Assembly (NCBI GenBank): GCA_009760855.2
Contig: WPIO01000164.1
Location: 428,001-492,000, forward strand
Length of the DNA stretch: 64,000 nucleotides
DNA from: Cristatella mucedo
Taxonomy: Eukaryota; Bryozoa; Phylactolaemata; Cristatellidae
Direction of reading: 5' to 3'
Shown here: positions 58,749-64,000 of the stretch, piece by piece
Layout of the letters: each line of letters starts with the position of its first letter
Numbering within the stretch: the first letter of the stretch is position 1
Position numbers and translations under genes: made by a program
Notes under the pieces: model-generated
What the model saw: the letters and a program-made list of their open reading frames with translations, nothing else
Database searches by the model: none
What the model was told of the DNA's origin: nothing

Positions 58749-60030
58749 AATAATAATAATGCACTTGATAAAGCGCCCTCAGAGAACTCAATCTCTTTCT
58801 AGGCGCTTTACAGTTGCTGCAAAGGGAAATGAAATTGAATGGCAAGTAAAATCATGCTTGAAAAACAAACAAAATGAATAATATGGTAATGGGTGAAATG
58901 CATAGGGTCAGCATGCAAATGTGGTTAGTGGCAGCATGCACAGTGTCAGCACGCATAAGCACATCAAGGACGAATCACAGGGACCCACTAAATTCTATCC
59001 TGAATAGGTGTGTTTTTAAGTTCCTTTTAAATGTGGTTAGGTCAGGGGATGTCCTGACGCAGGTCGGGAGGGAGTTCCAGGCTTTGGGAGCATACGAACT
59101 AAATGCACGGTTTCCAAAGGATTTAGAGTTTGTACGAGGTATTTCTAGACTGTTGGATTCCGAAAAGCGGGAGGTACTATGCTTGGCCTGATGGAGTAGT
59201 ATATCTGAGAGATAGGCTGGAGCCATAGAATGACGGGACATAAAAGTGAGTGACAAAATCTTGAACTCAATCCGTTGCTTGACTGGTAGCCAGTGCAGGT
59301 CGTCGAGAAGTGGTGTAATGTGGCAACTGCGAAGCTCACGACAGACACGCCTAGCTGCAGAGTTTTGCACCAGCTGCAATCGCCTGATCGCACATGCTGG
59401 TAGGCCAGTAAGCAGTGAGTTGCAGAAGTCGAGACTGGGCGTCACGAATGCATGGACTAACTTGGACGCGGTATCCTTATCAAAACAAACCCGAATTTTA
59501 GCAATGTTATGAAGCTGAAAATAGGCGGATTTGACTGTGGAGCTGATATGGTCGTCTAACGAGAAGTCGCTTTGGAACATGACACCTAGATTTCGACGCC
59601 ATATTTCAGCGGTATTTCAGATGATCTTTGTCCATTCACATCAATACTCTGGACTCTCCCACAGAGATAGGACCTAAGCCACTGCAAAGCAGTGCCAGTG
59701 ATGCCCAGGCGAGTTGAGAGTCGCTCTAGAAGAACTTTGTGATCGATGGTATCAAAAGCTGCCGAAAGATCAAGCAAAACAAGCAGTGACACTCTACCCA
59801 TTTCTGCATTCCTAAGTAGGTCGCTGTATCGTATGCATTGCCCTGCTAATGACAAAAATTACTTGATCAATTACACACTCTCTCGTGACTTGATCGTCTA
59901 ATGAGAGGTCGCTTTGGAACATCGCTCCTAGATTTTGAGCTGATTCAATCGGAGATATGCTATCAGTGCCAATTTTGATCGTTCGCCATTCCAATTCCTG
60001 AATCGCACTGGGTTTAGACCAACATCAGGC
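58749..60030 (-). mobile_element. LINE-A, best-preserved C-terminal region, with internal deletion
   Basis: A 201-codon open C-terminal stretch (LDDHISSTVKSAYFQLHNIA ... YAPKAWNSLPTC), 3' UTR and clean tail. RT resumes at 59586-59855 (LLVLLDLSAAFDTIDHKVLL) but jumps from KYGV straight into the post-RT region, so the P-Q-G and Y-A-D-D parts are deleted. 59870-60010 holds another NLGAMFQSDLSLDDQ fragment out of order. Confidence 0.75.
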
Positions 60031-60189
60031 TCTGAACATGCAACCTACCAGAAACATATGATTTTTTCTGTTAGAAAACTGTTCTAAAACTATAAGTTTG
60101 GGAGCTGATTGAGTCAGAACAGCGAGTTTTGATGCCAAGCTTGATTATAAACCTGAGAAAATAAATGGGGTATGATGTGTCGTTCCCTT

Positions 60190-60440
60190 TTACTTTCTTA
60201 TCGTGACTTGGTTGGATCGCCAATCCATCATGAATACAGGTGAATGCATGAATTCGTTGCTAGCCTTCGAGCTCGCGAGACTTGCACTTAACCAAAAGGA
60301 GCTCCAGCCAAGTTTGGTACTTACCCTGAAATTTATGTCCCTGCCAAGGCCTAAGGGAACGTCAAATATTAGGTTTGACTCGGTTACCAACTCACACCGG
60401 ACAGGAAAAAACAGATTTTCTTTCTTTTGCTTTTAAGAAT
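60190..60440 (-). other. Open stretch with splice-like borders, unassigned
   Basis: Minus strand reads TESNLIFDVPLGLGRDINFR, then a strong donor GTAAGT (60331-60326), preceded by a pyrimidine tract. The frame also stays open past the donor to a stop. It might be a beta-sandwich (IPT-like) exon of the receptor or chance; no compatible phase was established. Confidence 0.2.
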
Positions 60441-60849
60441 TTGAAAGATGGACTTAATAAGACGGTTCTACCGTAAAATTTGGGTAAGCCTATCAAAAAA
60501 TATAGAGGATGAAAATAAAATTGCATATTTTCCTTCAAACTCATGAGTGTAAGAATTAATTAGAAGCCTTTCGCAATAAAAAATTTTTTTAAATAATACA
60601 CAAAGGGGATAGAAATTAAGAACTTGCGTGTGCTCAAGTTATTCATTACCCCTGAAGAAATAATCCCATTCGAGTCTTGCACCAATCCGTAGGCTATAAA
60701 ATGTCATGCCCTGCTGTCCTATAATAATATATTCGTGTTTTTGGTACTTGTTGGTGGTTGGTGTTGTTGGTATATGGTTATTGTACTATTGTTTTTTTAA
60801 AACGACTGTATACCGCCCTTCTATACCTTGTTCTCTTTCTATGTATTTT

Positions 60850-61945
60850 AATATGCTGCAAAGAAAGCATTATCAAATGCTTATGTAACATGCATAATGT
60901 GGTTGGTGGCAACAAGGGGTGTAAAAATTTAAATGTGATTAGTCGCAGCATGCTCAGTGTTGGCATCCGCAATTCCATAAAATATCGCTCGCAAGGATCA
61001 ACCAGATGCTTTGATTAAGAGTTGCGTTTTTGGCTTTTTTTAATTTATTACTTCAAGTGATGTTAGGATTCAAGTTGGATGTGGGCTCGAGGCTCTGGGA
61101 GCATGCAAACTAAATGCATGATGATCTTTAAATATATTTTATGTTCATACGAGGGAGGTGGCTCAACAATTTGATTCAGAAGAAGAGGTCGTATGATGCC
61201 TAGCCTGATAGGTGAGCATATCGGATAGGTAGGCTAGAGCCAAATAATTAAGCGAGCTTAGAGTGACCGACAAAAATGTGAAGGCAATGTGCTGCTGGGC
61301 TGGGAATCAGTACTATTGCATGTTAACTAGCCTGGTGCCGAAACTGTGATGGTCGCGACAGACCCGCCTAGATGCAGGTTTTCTGGAGACAAAAAATGTG
61401 GTAACCCTAAAGGTAGCAGCAGAACCTACAATTCAATGAGCTGCTCTATTAGCTGGCAGTGAATTTCGGTGTAAAGTGGTGAAATGTCGCAACTAGACCG
61501 CATAAGCCAGACAAGCTTATCAGCGGATTTTGCACTGGTTGCAAGCGCCTGCTTGGGTAAGCCGTTATGGGTTGCAAGGATGTTGAAAGAGTTCGACTCA
61601 CTGAATGGCTGGTGGGATAAAAACGTAGTTACAGCTGACTGCTATGAGCATTTAATTCGTCGCCTTAACTATGTTAGGCCATCGGAAAAATCAAGGTGGG
61701 AGTAAAAAATGGCAAAAGAGGTTGACCGAGGGCAGAGCCCTGAAGTACAAATTGGTTTAATTGTCCCTCAGACGATCTTTGCCCGCTCGCATCAGTACTC
61801 TGTAGTCTCCTTGTGAGATAAGGCCTATACCATTGCATGACAGGTGAATGAGATTATCGGGCAAGATGAGAGGCGCTTGAGGAGGAGTCATTCAATAACA
61901 TTGTCAAACGCTGACGAAAGGTTTAGTAATACAAGTTAAGATACC
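60850..61945 (-). mobile_element. LINE-A, old and decayed
   Basis: 3' UTR (GTGATTAGTCGCAGCATGCT), C-terminal ORF2 and RT pieces to TTTAGTAATACAAGTTAAG on the minus strand, with many gaps. No recognisable tail. Confidence 0.55.
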
Positions 61946-62307
61946 TAATCAAATTATGCAATCCTGCAAAGCTAATTGTACACTCAATGAGTTTACTGTT
62001 GATTCTTCTATCTTCGTACATAGAAAATAATCATACTTTTAGTAATGACTTTAAATGGATGTTCATTTAAATTCAATATTGGTAATAACTATAAGACGCA
62101 CAATCGCTCCACAAGAAAAGCCTTATATAGGCAGTAACCTACAGGAGTGGGTGCACGCTGGAATTTTATCACTATCACTGACAACTACTTTCACGTAAAA
62201 TTAACCTGAAAAACTAAAATTATTCTCATTACTTGTATTAATTGTTTGTATATTTATCATACTTCATTCAAAACGCTTTAATATCATGGCGATGCCTAAC
62301 AACTTAC

Positions 62308-62724
62308 TGCACCATCTGAGATTAGTATTCTTTAGAGAGTGCTTTTCAACTGGCTGCAGGCTTCCTGAAGAAGAGTATAATCTCGCATAGCAGTTGATAA
62401 GATTAGCGTACGTCAGTACTGATACTCTATCGCTTGTGACACGGAGAAAAAATGTAGCATTCCAGTAGCTGCCGTTATGGTTCGACGATGAGTTTTGAGC
62501 ATGACAGAAAGGGGCAATCAAGGTGAACGATTGATAAGACGGTCCGAGGTAGGTGCCACTTGCTGCTCCTGGTGAGCAGTCAAAACCGTAATACAAGGCT
62601 CGTATAGGATAAGAAAGCTGCAGACCATCTAGTGTATATCCACTCGGAAATGAAGCTGCACACTTCACGCTAAAGTCGTGCGTCCAGCTGATACAGGCAG
62701 GCCACTCGCTGGTCAATGTTGGTT
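62308..62724 (-). CDS. Exon 1 (of those seen): Ig-like domain
   Basis: 417-bp phase 1-1 exon, 139 codons. Acceptor TTTTTCAG and donor GTAAGT are both strong. The product reads like a large, loop-rich Ig-fold domain: a B-strand-like FSVKCAAS, extra cysteines at FDCSPG and APFCHAQ, several N-glycosylation sites (NSSSN, NGSYWNAT) and an F-strand-like LINCYARL. There is no clear tryptophan in the usual C-strand position, so Ig is the best fit, not certain. The phase 1 acceptor needs at least one more exon upstream (signal peptide), which I could not identify in 62.7-64 kb. Confidence 0.6.
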
Positions 62725-64000
62725 CTGAAAAATAGCCATTATCTTATCTATAATGTGACAGTATAGGCAGGGATTTAAGTATATATTTAGCCTAAATATT
62801 TAAAATAAAATATTTTGTAAAACTACTAAATAAACTATGCACACAATTTATTTAAATATATGTCAATATGTTTAATGAATTGATTTTAGCCTATATTTTG
62901 AATGTCGCCGGCCACTCGGCATGTACATTGGTGGTAGTATATTGAAAGAGTCCCATAATGGTTTTAAAGTGAGAGCCCTCTTTCTGCAAAAGTTCAGAGT
63001 TTGTAGCTCTATTGCCATCTCAAACTTTCCTTTTTTTAATCAATATTTTCTCAACTGTTAATGCATGCAATATTGTTAGTGGAAATGTGTTTATCACAAT
63101 ACAGATAAAGTGTATACTAATTAGCAATGAGGTTTTCTTTCGCAAGAAAGACGCTAATTTGCAAGCCGTTTAAGCACATTCATGAGAGAAGGATCAGGCG
63201 ATTTCAGAAAAGAGCTAAATTCGCAATCAAGACCGCCCAGATTTTTACACAGATACCTGAATGTATTCGTAGTAACAAATACAACTAGGAAATCTGGTGA
63301 AGTTTTTAAAACGATTGAATTTCTGAATGTTAAATAATCTTGGATCCCGTCTTCTTTTAGTTCCTATATTTTCGGCCACCACTGTATACATCCAGGTACG
63401 GAGAAAATTGCAGCATATAAGCAAATGCAGAGAGAAAACAAAACCGAATTTATATAGGCATCGATCAGGATTCAACTTCAATACTCTGTCAATACAGCCC
63501 AAGCTGGATAAATACAATACATTCACATTTTTTTGTCTTTAGTGCCGATACCGTATTGGAATTTTGACATGGAATCCTAGATTATTCAGGTATCTAGGTA
63601 TTTAATAGCATTTCAGATGTATATGTGCTTAATATCAATTATGTCTCGAGAACGAATTGAAAAATTCCGATGATCTAGACACAGTGTAATCTGGAAATGC
63701 ACCTTGCAACTATTCGCGACTGTAGCTCAGTATTTGCATTGCTATTTTGATGGGATTCGAAACGCTCGGCACTTAACATTTGAGGTAAAGGCATACCAGA
63801 TTATTTTTGTTCATGCAATACCAGAGGCACCATAATTTAGATAAGTTCATCGACTATGAATATATTCTATATATTCAAGCTAAGCTTGTTGTGATTATTT
63901 TCTGCTGCTCTTGTTATTTCATTCATTTAGGTAGATTCTAGATATTCATTTTATTGCCGTCTCATTTACTTTTCAGGACTCATCATGAGTTCTTAATTAG
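62725..64000. other. Upstream flank of exon 1, nothing recognised
   Basis: Expected place for the signal-peptide exon, but no minus-strand hydrophobic start with a phase-1 donor could be identified. Open frames at 63245-63542 on both strands match nothing I know. Confidence 0.35.

Larger units (their letters stand above)
862..62724 (-). other. Gene model: mosaic sushi/TSP1/C-type lectin/Ig receptor, R3-RPTP-like stem
   Basis: Inferred single-pass cell-surface receptor of 23 exons. Domain order from the N side: Ig x3, TSP1, CTLD, TSP1, sushi x2, CTLD, TSP1, sushi x6, FN3, R3-type receptor-phosphatase-like membrane-proximal region, TM, short tail. Seen: every exon lies on the minus strand, is open through its whole length, has AG and GT borders, and its length fits its neighbours' phases. 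Exons 1-16 are phase 1-1, and phase 0 appears after the last sushi exon. Known: sushi, CTLD and TSP1 modules bind ligands or partners outside the cell. Inferred: a recognition or adhesion receptor. No start codon or signal peptide was found, so the 5' end is incomplete. It could in principle be two adjacent genes, but unbroken phase compatibility argues for one. Ligand unknown. Confidence 0.75.

Overview
This window is from an intron-rich, AT-rich metazoan nuclear genome. Evidence: spliceosomal exons with GT/AG borders, extracellular domain exons (sushi, thrombospondin type 1, C-type lectin, Ig, fibronectin III), several families of non-LTR retrotransposons, tRNA-derived SINEs and a hAT-type MITE. 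The phylum cannot be fixed from the sequence; an invertebrate (for example a tunicate or mollusc) is a guess only. I see no bacterial-type genes, tRNA or rRNA genes, or CRISPR arrays.

Almost the whole minus strand, from about 62.7 kb down to 0.86 kb, carries one large gene that I assembled by eye from 23 exons (about 5.0 kb of coding sequence, about 1,680 codons). Reading 5' to 3', it encodes three Ig-like domains (62.7, 54.6, 46.8 kb), a TSP1 domain (41.9 kb), a C-type lectin domain plus TSP1 (36.9-36.3 kb), two sushi domains (32.9-32.4 kb), a second C-type lectin domain (32.2 and 29.5 kb), a third TSP1 (29.1 kb), six more sushi domains (28.9-10.9 kb) and a fibronectin III domain (9.8-9.5 kb). 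Then comes a membrane-proximal region resembling that of R3-type receptor tyrosine phosphatases (4.3-2.9 kb), and one transmembrane segment with a short cytoplasmic tail (1.1 kb). Nearly all upstream exons are symmetric phase 1-1. The phase changes to 0 exactly where the last sushi domain meets the fibronectin III domain. The 5' end (start codon, signal peptide) was not found. The 3' end is ambiguous: the last exon either runs to a stop at 862 or splices at a strong donor (967/966) into exons left of the window, possibly a phosphatase domain.

The introns are filled with transposon debris. LINE-A has a (TTA)n tail preceded by a conserved stem-like 3' end. LINE-B has an (ACATT)n tail. Both look like CR1/L2-type elements, and all copies are 5'-truncated, broken or nested. 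A few other LINE fragments cannot be assigned. SINE1 is tRNA-derived with an internal perfect hairpin. SINE2 is tRNA-derived with a LINE-A-like 3' tail. There are also a SPIN-like hAT MITE (14.5 kb), a badly decayed plus-strand copy of a repeated metazoan gene family (43.2-44.5 kb), and a 427-bp (ATGTA)n array (35.1-35.6 kb) that grew from a LINE-B tail.

Working view: this is one cell-surface, recognition-type receptor locus with a mosaic ectodomain, embedded in repeat-rich introns. Exon borders are inferred from splice consensus, frame and domain fit, with no transcript evidence.
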